This document shows, piece after piece, positions 10,378-20,790 of a stretch of DNA of 64,000 nucleotides; position 1 is the first letter of the stretch; every line of letters starts with the position of its first letter. This DNA is from Lecanicillium sp. G3 (Eukaryota; Ascomycota; Sordariomycetes; Hypocreales; Cordycipitaceae). A program made the translations under genes and the position numbers. The stretch is from NCBI GenBank assembly GCA_037575805.1, contig JAZHPD010000036.1:124001-188000 (forward strand), read 5' to 3'. The notes beneath the pieces were generated by a model. That model had not been told where the DNA came from, ran no database searches, and worked only from the letters and a program-made list of their open reading frames with translations.

Positions 10378-13300
10378 GATGGTGTTGGTGGTGTGTGGCG
10401 TATATGTGTGTTATTGGTGTAAGACGAGAGAAGGTAGCTTCTCAACTAAGAGCCAAAAGCTAGCAATCTTTATGTAGAATGAAAGAACTGCTACAATGAC
10501 ACAATGATATAATCGATTTCTCTTAAAGAAGGAATGAATCAGAAACATGGGATTTGGGAGGGAGGGGAGGGCAGTTCAAATAGCCATTTAGAAACTCTGT
10601 TTTTCGCCTTGTGTCGGGGCCCGTTGTCGCCAGGTTCGTGAACCACAAGTAGCGTCGGAGGCACCCTCCGGGCCCGATATCGCCTGGGTAAGCACACACT
10701 CCCTCTACCCAGGAGACACGCCCCCGTCTCGTGGTTGGCCTTCCGCAGCCACCGTTCTTCCTAATCTGGGCATCAAGCCAAGCTATCGTGCAGCAGGTGG
10801 TTGCAGCCGGGAGAGAAACAAGTGGAGCGATGGGGTAAGAGGAATCAGAGTTGCCTTTTGCCTGTGTCCATCGCCTTGCCCATGCCGCTCGGCCCCAGCT
10901 TGCTTATGCCGTGTGTGTCTTGTCTCTATCTCTCCCGTGCGCGGCGACCAATGGCACGCGCGAGACCGTCTGTTCTGGCACGGGCGGTCGCTCTATCTGC
11001 GTTATCATTATGTATCAGGTCACAGCTCTGATAACCATCTGCGTCTATCTCATTTATCTATCTTTCCCGTCTTGGTTTGCATTTTCCAGATGATAGGAAC
11101 CTACATTGCATCCGAGTTGATAGCAGCCCTCCGTAGTCCGCGTCAGCTCATGCAATTATTCCAAGACACTACACACCCACGACGCCCTGATAGCAACACC
11201 AAGGTTGGGTGTGGCAATGCCAATCACCAAAACCTACATTCTGCTTTCCCTACTGACAGAAAACCTGCATCAGCGAAACAAGGTTTATCAGGGTCCTGCG
11301 GGCGGCCAGCTTCGGGAAGGCAGGATTAGCTCCTTACAACCCCCAGATTTTCCCTCCAAGTTGCGGATCCAATCCATCATCGTGACCTGTCCGAATGCGT
11401 CGATGGGGTGTAGCATTTTGCCAGTAACACGCGGCGCCCGCACCATGCGCCCTCCGGCTGGTCGGCGCCGCCACTCGCCTCCACAAATTCCATGCCCGGC
11501 TGAGTCCTCCGACGCCTTTGTTTTGGATCGAATGGGGTAATACTTTGCTAAACAAGTTGGCACGCACCGAGAATCGGGCGAGGATACGTCAGAAACCAAT
11601 GATGCTTCTTGTGGCTGTGGCATCATGGATTCGCTCGCCCTGCCTGGAGAACATTGTGACGACCCCTACCCGATTTTGACGGCGCATCCTTGATCGAGTG
11701 CCCAGGAGCTTCTTTTTTCTTTATTACCGGACCTTGCCCTCCGGACCGTTGAGCAACCTGTATCGCGGTATTACGCCATGGTGATGGGGAGGCACCACGG
11801 GGAGGGCAAGCTTTACGTCCAGCCAGCCTCATGGATAGTTCCGATCGGCAGTTGCAGGACACACTTCTTTCGATCACCAGGCAAGACTAGGACATGCCTT
11901 GGGCAGGTAATCTTGGTGACGCAATATTCTTAACGTCTCGCGGTGACTTAGAATTCAAGATGTGGTGGTACACAGCGTATCGGACCAACCAACGTCATTC
12001 TTCGCGATTTGCCCCTGCCATCACAGTTGGTCATTTCACCATGTGTCAGTTTAAAAGGGGTAAACGTGCAAGCCATAATGACATTGGCGGTGCATGCCGT
12101 CAAGAGTGATGCGGCAGCTGCATCTCATCGACTGGGCAATAATGACGATTGTAAAGAATAATAAACATTCAGTTCCGGAATGCCATCCCGTTTCCTATCT
12201 ACATCGACTTTTTGGCCACCAGTTCCTGCCAAGCATAGGCCGACTACTTCATACCCAGCCACCGCAGCACGCTTCGTACTTCCGGAGCCACACTCACCAA
12301 CAGGCAGCAAGCTCCTTTCTCCGAATACCACAACAGGCTCGGAGCTCAACGCAACCATCTCCGGAGTTTCAATTACAAATGCCCTGTAGGATTTGAACAA
12401 GTATCCAAGGCTGCCCATGGCCAAGCACGACGCAAAACTATCCCACGTGAACCCTGACTGCAGCAGCAGGGTAGCAGCGCAGCCGTGTACGTACCGTCGG
12501 ACAGCGCGTCCGTTATAAGTCAACGCTACACACCACCGAAAGGTGCTTCGTCCGAAACCGAGTTTCAAACCCAAAAGACGGATGGCCGGAGCCGTGCTGC
12601 CGATGGCTCCGGCCCCAACCTTGCCCGCAACGCCAAAATAGTTCTAACATCAAGCTTCCCTGATCGCGGGGAGAGGAAGGGTCTTTCCCCAATCCAACAA
12701 AGGCTATTTTATAGTATACAATCTGCGACTTCACATCACATCTCCGTCGTTTCATTCCTGGTGCAAGCTTTCTTCGCATGCCGAACTCGTGAGACTTGTC
12801 CTCGTCATCAATTCCGACCGGCGCGCCAGTCACCACCACACTCCATCCTAGTTCTAGGACATTGTCACGATATCACGCTCCGACGAGCGACCTACCCCTC
12901 AATTGACCTGACCACCATCTCCGTGCTAAAGTGGCTAGTTCCTCTGTTGTCCGTCGGAAAGCCTTTCCTCTGGCAGCTAGTTAGCAGTGATGCGCTGGGT
13001 TCTATGCAGTCATGCATGAGCGCAAAATCCCGGAAACCGACCGGCTTGTCGGCCACTCAACTAGGCGTTTTTGACTTGTTGTGCATCCCGCACGATTTTT
13101 GTTGACTTTCCCACGCCAACTGCGGCTCTTTCTACTTGGATTTTTCTGCCTCCTTTATTGCCCTGGGCGGCCTCAGGAGGATCTGCAACGAGATGATTTG
13201 CGCCAGGGTGAACGGAGAAAGGGGCGCGTGCAACTGCCCATCAGGACGCGAGCGGCGCACCCCCATCGTCTGCGGCGCTGAAGATGCGCGGAAGAACAAT

Positions 13301-15021
13301 TCCGGATGAGCTTCCTCTTTTCTGTGCTTTTGCATGGTTATTGAGGCCTCGAGGGTTAGGGGAGAATATCCACGTGGCGCCACCGCGCTTTCAGCCCCAA
13401 ACACTGCAACGCTTCTGGAGAGATGGTGGGAGCGGCAGATGCGTAGTTGCTTCAATTTGGCAGGTTGATTCCATGCCGATGGTATCGGATTTTTGATTAC
13501 CAATGCGCGGCGCGACCGTTGACACAACCGTTTCTCGCCTTCATACGACGACCCTCTGCTTTGCGCTCATGGCATGTTGCTCTTGACCGGGCATGGAAAG
13601 TCTCCGAAAGCTCAAATCTCGGGCCGTGTAATGTGCGGAAGGGCGAATTTCCCTTTATTTAGAAGTGCAAGGTGCTCTTATCCCCGCCAGCCGTTCATCT
13701 TGTATCCTTTTGGGGTAGTCGTGGCAGGGGAATCGCCAGGGACCAAACACCGGCCTGCATGCCAACGTCTTGACACCGGCTCAACCGAGACATGGCACCT
13801 GTCAAACTCTGCCTGTAATGGATAGAAGCGAGAGGCTGAAGCAAAGCTACTCAGCAGTTCAGCCAGCAAGACTTGGCCCAAGCTCGCCACCGCCGTCTCT
13901 CTCTGGTCACAATTAGCCCAATTGGACCCCAAGCCTCGTTCCTGGGTGCAGCCCAATTCAAGCCTCTTCTTCGTCGGTACTACTATCATTATTAGCCCCA
14001 AGAATGAAGCTGCTCCGGGAGCCCATCAACCCGCCTGACTAGCTGGGGTGAAAAAAGCGACGCCCCATATGAGCTGAGAGGCCAGGCACAGCACTAACTT
14101 GCAGATCGTCGACGGTCTAACGGGAGAGGGAAATGCCCCCCGCCCAAAGATGAGAAATGCAAGCGGCGGCACTGGTCGAGCCAAATTGCTGGCAGGCGCA
14201 TGCAAACCCGTCGAATATCCTGCAGGCATCTGAAACAAGATGGGGATGCAGACAAAGCTTCTTGGAGCTCAACAGCCTGCACTTTGCGGAGGACACAATG
14301 GGAATCTTTTAGTCAATCAGGTTTCGATTTCAAGATGACCGTGGAGAGAGGAGAACAAGCCAAGCCGCCCCGCGACGTTTTCTGTCCTCCTTTTTAGCGG
14401 CGCTGCTAACACCCAAAGCCAGTCTAGAAGCATTCTATCCACATGCTAAGATAATGGCTCGCCCTCCTGTTAGCGGATTGGGCAATGCGAGCCCAGACAG
14501 GGGGAGGCGGGAAGATGGCTTACGGCGTGTGTCGTGTGCCCATACCATCTCCCATGGCCTGGGGCGGCCAGGCTGCAGTAGCTTCTGCCAGGGGCATGTC
14601 AAGCATGGAGTCGTTCGCGGCAGGCGACTTACTCGCGAGCCCAGAGCAGGGGCAAGGCTTGCCCCCAACGAGAACTGTGGCTGAAAGTGAAGAAGGTGAA
14701 AAAGGATAGCAAAACGGTGGGAGAATTAGAGATTACTTAGAGCGGCACATCCCCCACTACCCGACGGCAACCTTCTTGTGGCTGTCCAATAACTCTGGGA
14801 CTCTTTCTTCTTCCCCAGACGCCTCGTTCCTTATTCTGGATTGCTTCTTATCGATGAAGTTTCTGTCTACGTTTACGGGTTCGGAACGGGGTCTGACCAG
14901 TACTACGCAATACGATACAACACGCCTCTGTTAACGACTACATGGATCAAGCGGCTTGGTGCGGCTCCGGAGGCAGACGTTCTCTCTTCTTCTACGCGCG
15001 AATCAGCGCTCTCATCTTCTG
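10378..15021. other. 4.6-kb region with no supported gene
   Basis: Between proline dehydrogenase and the PTH11-like receptor. The longest ORFs (for example 12485-13105 + and 12125-12574 -) have no recognisable domain, no biased codon use and no plausible splice continuation. Composition is near 50% GC and not A/T-drifted, so heavy RIP is not apparent. Some of it must be promoter for the genes on each side; the rest could hold non-coding RNA, which I cannot show. Confidence 0.5.
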
Positions 15022-16411
15022 ATGGCCGACAACATGTATCACCACCATCACCACCACCACCACCACCACCATCACAACCACACGGTGACGGAGATGCCGG
15101 ACTCGCCCGTCGAGCTCCGGTGGCGGACGTGCCTTCCCGCCGTCTCCCTCACGTTCGGCATCCTGGCCTCGGGTGTCTTTGCCCTGAGGGTATACGCCAC
15201 CCGGCTCGTGTCCTCCAAGATACGCGCGGAGGACGTCATCATGGGCATCGCCGTCGTGCTGATGTGGGGGACTGTCGCATCTGTGCTATTAAGTGAGTGC
15301 AATCCCAATAACCCTCTGTTGGCGTGCTTGCTAATCTCCGCTCTGCAGAAGCATATAATGGTATTGGTCTTCCTGGATGGGAGATTCCGCGCAACCGAAG
15401 ACACATACTCAACTTTGTAGGCTTCCTTTCATCTCCCTGGCCAATCACCCGTTCTTACCTCTTCATCCAGGGCTCATTTCTCGTTCCCAAATTCTGGGCC
15501 GCCTCGACGGCGTGCTGCAAAGTTTCCATCATCCTCTTCCTCCGCCGCGTCGTCGGCTTCAAGCGCTCCATCAACGCCACCCTCATCATTGTCTCTGTGA
15601 CCACCGTCACCTGGGCCCTCGGCGTCATCTTCTATACGACCTTTACCTGCAAGCCCGTCTCCTTCTACTGGAACAAGTCCAGCCACGACGGCCACTGCCT
15701 GCGCCGGCACCAGTTCAAGATTGGCAACATTGTCATTGCCGTATTCGGCATGGCGACGGATATTGTTCTTCTCGTCATTCCATTGCCGACTCTGTGGAAG
15801 TCGCAGATGCGCAAGAGACAAAAAATTGCCATGACTGGCGTTTTGGGCATTGGCTTGTTGTGAGCATTTGTATTGTGCTAGTCTGAAAAATGCCAGCTAA
15901 CTATATATAGTGTCTGCATATTCAGCTTGCTAAGGGTTGTGCAATTCTTCTATCTCGATTTGGAACACATATCCAGTAAGTAGACTGTGTTTCTTCCTTG
16001 GTAGCTCATCTGACGAAAATAGCCTCGAGCGGACTGGAAAGTCTATGGACTGTGCTTGAGAATGAATTCTCCGTAATCTGCGGCTGCGCACCTCAGCTAG
16101 CACCGCTGTTCCGCAGTCTGCGGTCATCCAGAGCCAGAGCATCGGGCTACGCTGGCGCGTATGACACGTCGATGCTCGGCAAGCACGCCAAGATGAGCGT
16201 CATCCGGACCACGGTTAGCAGAACACCTGGCGGCGAGGTCATGCCCGGGCTGCGGGCGGGGGCGAGGGATGGGAGGAGCTCATCGGAGATTGAGCTCAAG
16301 GGCATTGAAGTGCACACGGCCATCAACCAGGAGATTTCGGGCGATGGGCGGCACCACGAATCGGGCCGCTCGTCGACGGCGGTGGATGGGGGAAGTTATA
16401 CCCGCCTTTAG
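15022..16411 (+). CDS. PTH11-like integral membrane receptor (fungal rhodopsin-domain family)
   Basis: Exons 15022..15292, 15350-region (15349)..15416, 15471..15859, 15911..15975 and 16023..16411 give 393 residues. Introns are 51-56 nt with GTGAGT/GTAAGT donors and CTAA-type branch points. The second intron (15417-15470, donor GTAGGC) is 54 nt and stop-free, so a 411-residue retained form is also possible. About seven hydrophobic helices start at LPAVSLTFGILASGVFALRV. Other conserved family features are CKVSIILFLRRV, TWALGVIFYTTFTCKPVSFYW and the DIVLLVIPLPTLW helix, followed by a polar cytoplasmic tail. This is the large family of PTH11-type receptors and rhodopsin-domain proteins; no N-terminal CFEM cysteines are present. 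Residues 7-18 are twelve consecutive histidines, expected on the extracellular side. Ligand unknown. Confidence 0.88.
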
Positions 16412-16562
16412 GCATTTTGCATTTGCATTTTCTGGTGTTTGTAGCGAGCATAGCGAGCCGCTTTGACAGCTGACTTCTTTCCGTATACCATTTTTATCTG
16501 AGTTTTTGATTGATGATGCAGAGTTGGCGTAAATGTGATGGTGTATAGTGTGTCATTGATCA

Positions 16563-17009
16563 TTAGTCTGTACGAGGCGGCAATTCCTTATCTTGCTCAA
16601 TCCATTCGAAGGCTGTACTGTGTCAGTAATTGTACCGTGGCATATATCCGGGAGCTGCTTACTTTGTCGACACATGGGACACTGGCCTCTTGAAGCGTCT
16701 TGCTTAATCCACTCCATGATGCAGTGCTGGCTGTTGTTAGCATATCGGCAAGCATTGTATTCTTCTCTCGAGATAGCCCGTACCATGTGAAAGTTGTGCC
16801 CGCATTTTCCAGATACTGCGAATGTTAGCTTTGTTTTGGACATAACAACATGGGCTGTGACACGTACGTAGTGTGCAGTCGTCACCTGGATATCTGCAAT
16901 GAGGACATGTTCCATCGAAATGTACCTGGCAGATACCACAGACATCGTCTTCAGGGATATCCCATCGCCAAGTGGCAACCGTATTCCACTCCTTGATGGT
17001 GACCTTCAT
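16563..17009 (-). CDS. apc11: Anaphase-promoting complex subunit 11 (RING-H2)
   Basis: Four short exons on the minus strand, 17009..16868, 16815..16784, 16726..16663 and 16612..16563, encode 95 residues. Introns are 50-57 nt. The RING-H2 ligands are C24, C27, C35, C38, C45, C52, H54, H57 and C60, then C74 and C77 of the CPMCR pair. The HNFHMHCIMEWIKQ helix and the final RQTFEW segment are diagnostic of APC11. In the APC/C, APC11 with the cullin APC2 positions the E2-ubiquitin conjugate; a matching UBE2C-type E2 is encoded at 111-806. The acceptor of exon 3 was set at CCAG because it joins HNFHM directly to HCIMEW. Single-frame ORFs here are fragments that read through introns. Confidence 0.93.
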
Positions 17010-17730
17010 CTTGTTTGTTGTGGTGCTGCAGGCTATAACCGGAGCATGGAAGGTTCAATGCAACTGCGGGGCAGTACAGAATTGATGCCGATTTATGCAG
17101 TGATGAGTCCAGAATCGATATTGAACCCCGTTTGTATGCTCTCTGCAAGCCGTGACACGTCGATATGAACGACGCGATTTGGCGTGTTTTGGCGCTGGCG
17201 ATGGTGATGGTGGCACGTTGACCTGGCGCTAAAGACCCTCTCACTTTTTAGCGGGCTGAACGGCGCCCCAGGGTCGCTGAGATTGGTGGATTTCTAGCGC
17301 CTGGGTCCCCCGAAAGCTACCCATTACAGCGCCTTATCTAAGGTTGGCTCAGGTGCATGACAGGTGTAAGCTACCACCGACAACGGCAGACTTTCAGCAG
17401 CCAAAGCTCGCCTCGCCGGCTGGCCCAAGCTCCCCGCATCCCAGCTTGAGTGACGCCAACCTCCCCGCTGGTCGTTCCGGGCTCTGCCGTTATCTGCCAC
17501 TTCCAACATAATTTCCTACTAGCATCAACGCTGACTTTAACGACTATCTGGCGTATATCAACAGATTTCAACGGCATCGACTTACCCTAGCCGCGAGAAT
17601 AGCATACATTGCTTAGCGACTGGGCGACATCTACACTCGGCTCACATCCGGCACCGGTCGCTCACCACGAAGCTTTCCGTCACCCATTCGTCCGGCTACT
17701 GGGCTTGAACGGCATCATCCGCCTCTGGCC
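17010..17730. promoter_or_regulatory. Divergent intergenic region between APC11 and the rhodanese gene
   Basis: A 721-bp region that should hold both promoters. No gene or repeat stands out. Confidence 0.45.
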
Positions 17731-18799
17731 ATGGCATTCGTCGCCGTTGGACGGTCGGCCCGCACAGTCACGGCCGGATTGCCTCGGTCGGCCCTGTTCG
17801 CCGGCATGGCCGCCGGCCGCCGCAGCTTCACCTCGTACCTCGTCACGCCCAAGGAGCTCAACGAGGCCCTCAAGAAGAACCCGCCCTCCCCCATCAGCCC
17901 AGACCCGCGCGTCATTCCCCTATGCGCCTCATGGTTCCTCCCCAATGACGGCCGTACGGGCATCCAGGTGTTCCGCGAGCAGCGCATACCCAAGGCGCGC
18001 TTCTTCGACATTGACAAGGCCATCGACAAGCGCAGCCCCTACCCGCACATGCTGCCCGGCCCCAAGGGATTCGCCGGCGCCATGAGCGAGCTGGGCATCC
18101 GCAAGGAGGACATCGTGGTCGTCTACGACACCAAGGAGCTGGGCATCTTTTCCGCGCCCCGCGTTGGCTGGACACTCAAGATTTTTGGCCACGAAAACGT
18201 GCACATCCTCAACAACTTCAAGCTGTGGGTGGACGAGGGGTATCCTACCGAGTCGGGCGAGCTGTACAGCGTCGAGTGTTGCCCCTACCCGATCCCCGAG
18301 CTGGACGAGTCCCGCGTCGCCAGCTTCGAGCACACAAAGGAGGTGGCGTCCGACTACAACAAGGAGGGCGCCGAGGGCGTACAGATCCTGGATGCACGGC
18401 CAAACGGCCGTTTCACGGGCCAGGCGCCGGAGCCGCGCGAAGGCCTATCGTCTGGACACATGCCCGGATCCATCAGCCTGCCATTCAGTGAGCTGCTGGA
18501 CCCCGAGACCAAGGCGTACCCTTCGCCCGAGAAGCTCAAGAGCATCCTCGCCGACAAGGGCGTCAACCCCAACAAGCCCATCATCTCGAGCTGCGGAACG
18601 GGAGTGACGGCCTGCGTTATTGAGACGGCCCTGGAGGTTGCCAACTTTGGCACGCCCGAGACGCGAAAAGTCTACGACGGTAGCTGGACGTGAGTAACAA
18701 CAGCCAAATCGAACAATACACGGTATCATGCTAACACAGTACAGTGAATGGGCACAGCGCGTGCAGCCCAGTGACAATCTTATAATCAAATCGGAATAA
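17731..18799 (+). CDS. Mitochondrial thiosulfate/3-mercaptopyruvate sulfurtransferase (two-domain rhodanese)
   Basis: Two exons, 17731..18689 and 18745..18799, give 337 residues. The 55-nt intron has a GTGAGT donor and a GCTAACAC branch point. The start lies in a strong GCCATGG context. The N-terminal ~35 residues are Arg/Ser/Ala-rich and resemble a mitochondrial presequence. Two rhodanese domains follow, the first about residues 38-170 (inactive, structural) and the second about 210-335. The active-site loop is C288-G-T-G-V-T; a CGxGVT loop is more typical of mercaptopyruvate sulfurtransferases than of classical rhodaneses. The family moves sulfur from thiosulfate or mercaptopyruvate to cyanide or thiol acceptors; the yeast relative Tum1 feeds sulfur to tRNA thiolation. 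Exact substrate is not decided by sequence. Confidence 0.92.
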
Positions 18800-19410
18800 T
18801 AACGGACTAATATGGGCTGTAAAGAGCAAAGATACAGCCAGGATACCCTCACTTATAAATGTTTTGCTGGCAAGGTTCTGTATGATTTCGTCTGTAGTAC
18901 ACTCTCCACCCCAATGATATTGGACTGCTTTGCATGGTCGATTGAAATCCCAACCATCCCATTCTGCTGAAATACTCATAGCTGTCACATAAGTGAACAT
19001 TGTGTAAATCAGTAAAGATAGACTACTTTTTAAGCGCAGAGTTGCGTCATATCGCGGCGTATTGCGACGGATCGAACAGTGAACGTGTGGGGCCATTGAC
19101 TCGAGGCTATTTTGGGCTAGCGCATCTCGAAGCTCCAATCACGCCTAATATATCAGGCCACAACTCAGGCATGCAAAAACCGTCCAGGTACCCACAGACG
19201 GCCGTGTTAGGGCTCGCCTAACCTCGACCGCACCAGTTGTCAGAAAAATTAAAGCAAAAGTGCAGCCCAGTTGTGCGCAGCGCCAGACCCCGCCAAGCGA
19301 AAAAAAAGGTTACCGCTTTCCCAGCCCACGCGAAGCCCTTCACGACACACAACATCACCAACACCCCAACTCAACAATCCCTCGCCCCCCCAACGACAAC
19401 ATCATACAAA
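18800..19410. promoter_or_regulatory. Intergenic region and RPS2 promoter/leader
   Basis: A 611-bp region between tandem genes. The last ~100 bp before the RPS2 start are rich in C, A and CAC runs, typical of a fungal ribosomal protein leader. Nothing else recognised. Confidence 0.45.
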
Positions 19411-20389
19411 ATGGCTGACCGTGGACGTGGCGGTGGTTTCGGATCTCGCGGCGGTGCTGACCGTCGTCCTCGCGGCCGTGGCCGTGGCCGTCGCGGCGGC
19501 AAGTCCGAGGAGAAGGAGTGGCAGCCCGTCACCAAGCTCGGCCGTCTCGTCAAGGCTGGCAAGATCAACAGCATGGAGGAGATCTACCTGCACTCCCTGC
19601 CCATCAAGGAGTACCAGATTGTCGACCACTTCCTCAAGGACTCCCTCAAGGACGAGGTCATGAAGGTGCGAAAGAAACCCGACGAACGAGACAAACACCG
19701 ACGATATATGCGGCCATGGGAATAAGAGAATTGCTTGCGGACGGCGAATTGCGTGCGCAATTGCAAAAGCCAGATGCGGCGACGGAATGTTCCCATGCTC
19801 CGGACATGTTTGTCGCGAAAATTGCGCTCGCGAAATTATATCGAGTCAAGTGCTGACCAAAATCAACGTACAGATCAAGCCCGTCCAGAAGCAGACCCGT
19901 GCCGGTCAGCGTACCCGTTTCAAGGCCGTCGTCATCATCGGTGACTCCCAGGGCCACGTCGGTCTCGGCATCAAGACCTCCAAGGAAGTCGCCACTGCCA
20001 TCCGCTCCGCCATCATCATCGCCAAGCTCTCCGTCATCCCCGTCCGCCGCGGCTACTGGGGTAACAACCTCGGTCAGCCTCACTCCCTGCCCTGCAAGGA
20101 GTCCGGCAAGTGCGGTTCCGTCACCGTCCGTCTCATCCCCGCCCCCCGCGGTACCGGCCTCGTCGCCTCCCCCGCCGTCAAGCGCTTCCTCCAGCTCGCC
20201 GGTGTCGAGGACGCCTACACCTCGTCCGCCGGTTCCACCAAGACCCTCGAGAACACCCTCAAGGCCGTCTTCGTCGCCGTTTCCAACACCTACGGCTTCC
20301 TCACCCCCAACCTGTGGAAGGAGACCAAGCTGCTGCGCAGCCCTCTTGAGGAGTTTGCCGACGCCCTCAAGGACGGCAAGCGCATCTAA
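19411..20389 (+). CDS. rps2: 40S ribosomal protein uS5 (Rps2)
   Basis: Two exons, 19411..19665 and 19874..20389, give 256 residues. The N-terminus is an RGG/GR-rich tail, in other eukaryotes a target of arginine methylation. Then come the uS5 double-stranded-RNA-binding domain (EYQIVDHFL, and after the intron the TRFKAVVIIGD and GHVGLGIKTSKEVATAIR segments) and the C-terminal uS5 fold (TVRLIPAPRGTGLVASPAVKR). Codon use is very strongly biased to C-ending codons, as expected for a highly expressed gene. The 208-nt intron is long for this window and contains a short inverted repeat at 19747-19762. I looked for snoRNA box C/D motifs in it, because Rps2 introns host snoRNAs in animals, and found none convincing. 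Confidence 0.97.
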
Positions 20390-20790
20390 GTGCTGGATGA
20401 GACTGTGACTCCATCACGGGGTGACGTCGTGATGTGAGGGGAATTAAAAAATTTTATGAAAGAGGGAAAGCCGGTGCGGCAGGAGTACCAATGATTCATG
20501 TCTTTTGTGGTTTTTCATTTGCATGACGAGTCGCCTCGTCTTTTTATAGGGCAATTAAAGATATTTACGTCGAGAATCTTGGACGCCAGGGACGTTTATG
20601 GCACCTCTGAATACAAAAGTTATCTAATACCGTTGTGTACGTGGTGTGTATTCGTGCTGACAAGACTTGCTATCTCGCTTCGGGAATCTCACTGTATTCA
20701 CTATGTGACCGATGACTGCGAACAAGTAACAATCATGTGCAGCAAATAGCTAGCATATCGAACAGCAAACCTTGATTACAAGACCCAAAC
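20390..20790. other. Convergent 3' intergenic region
   Basis: 401 bp between the stops of RPS2 and the 910-aa gene; AT-rich near 20440-20460. Nothing else seen. Confidence 0.5.

Noticed and set aside
12485..13105. 206-codon plus-strand ORF
   Set aside because: No codon bias, no domain, no good start context; the length is possible by chance in 50% GC DNA.
13353..13362. GGGTTAGGGG, about one and a half telomere-repeat units, considered as a telomerase RNA template or interstitial telomere
   Set aside because: About three such permutations are expected by chance in 64 kb, and no template-boundary helix or other telomerase RNA element could be recognised around it.
19666..19873. Possible intronic snoRNA in the RPS2 intron
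   Set aside because: No convincing C/D or H/ACA box pairs; only a short inverted repeat is present.
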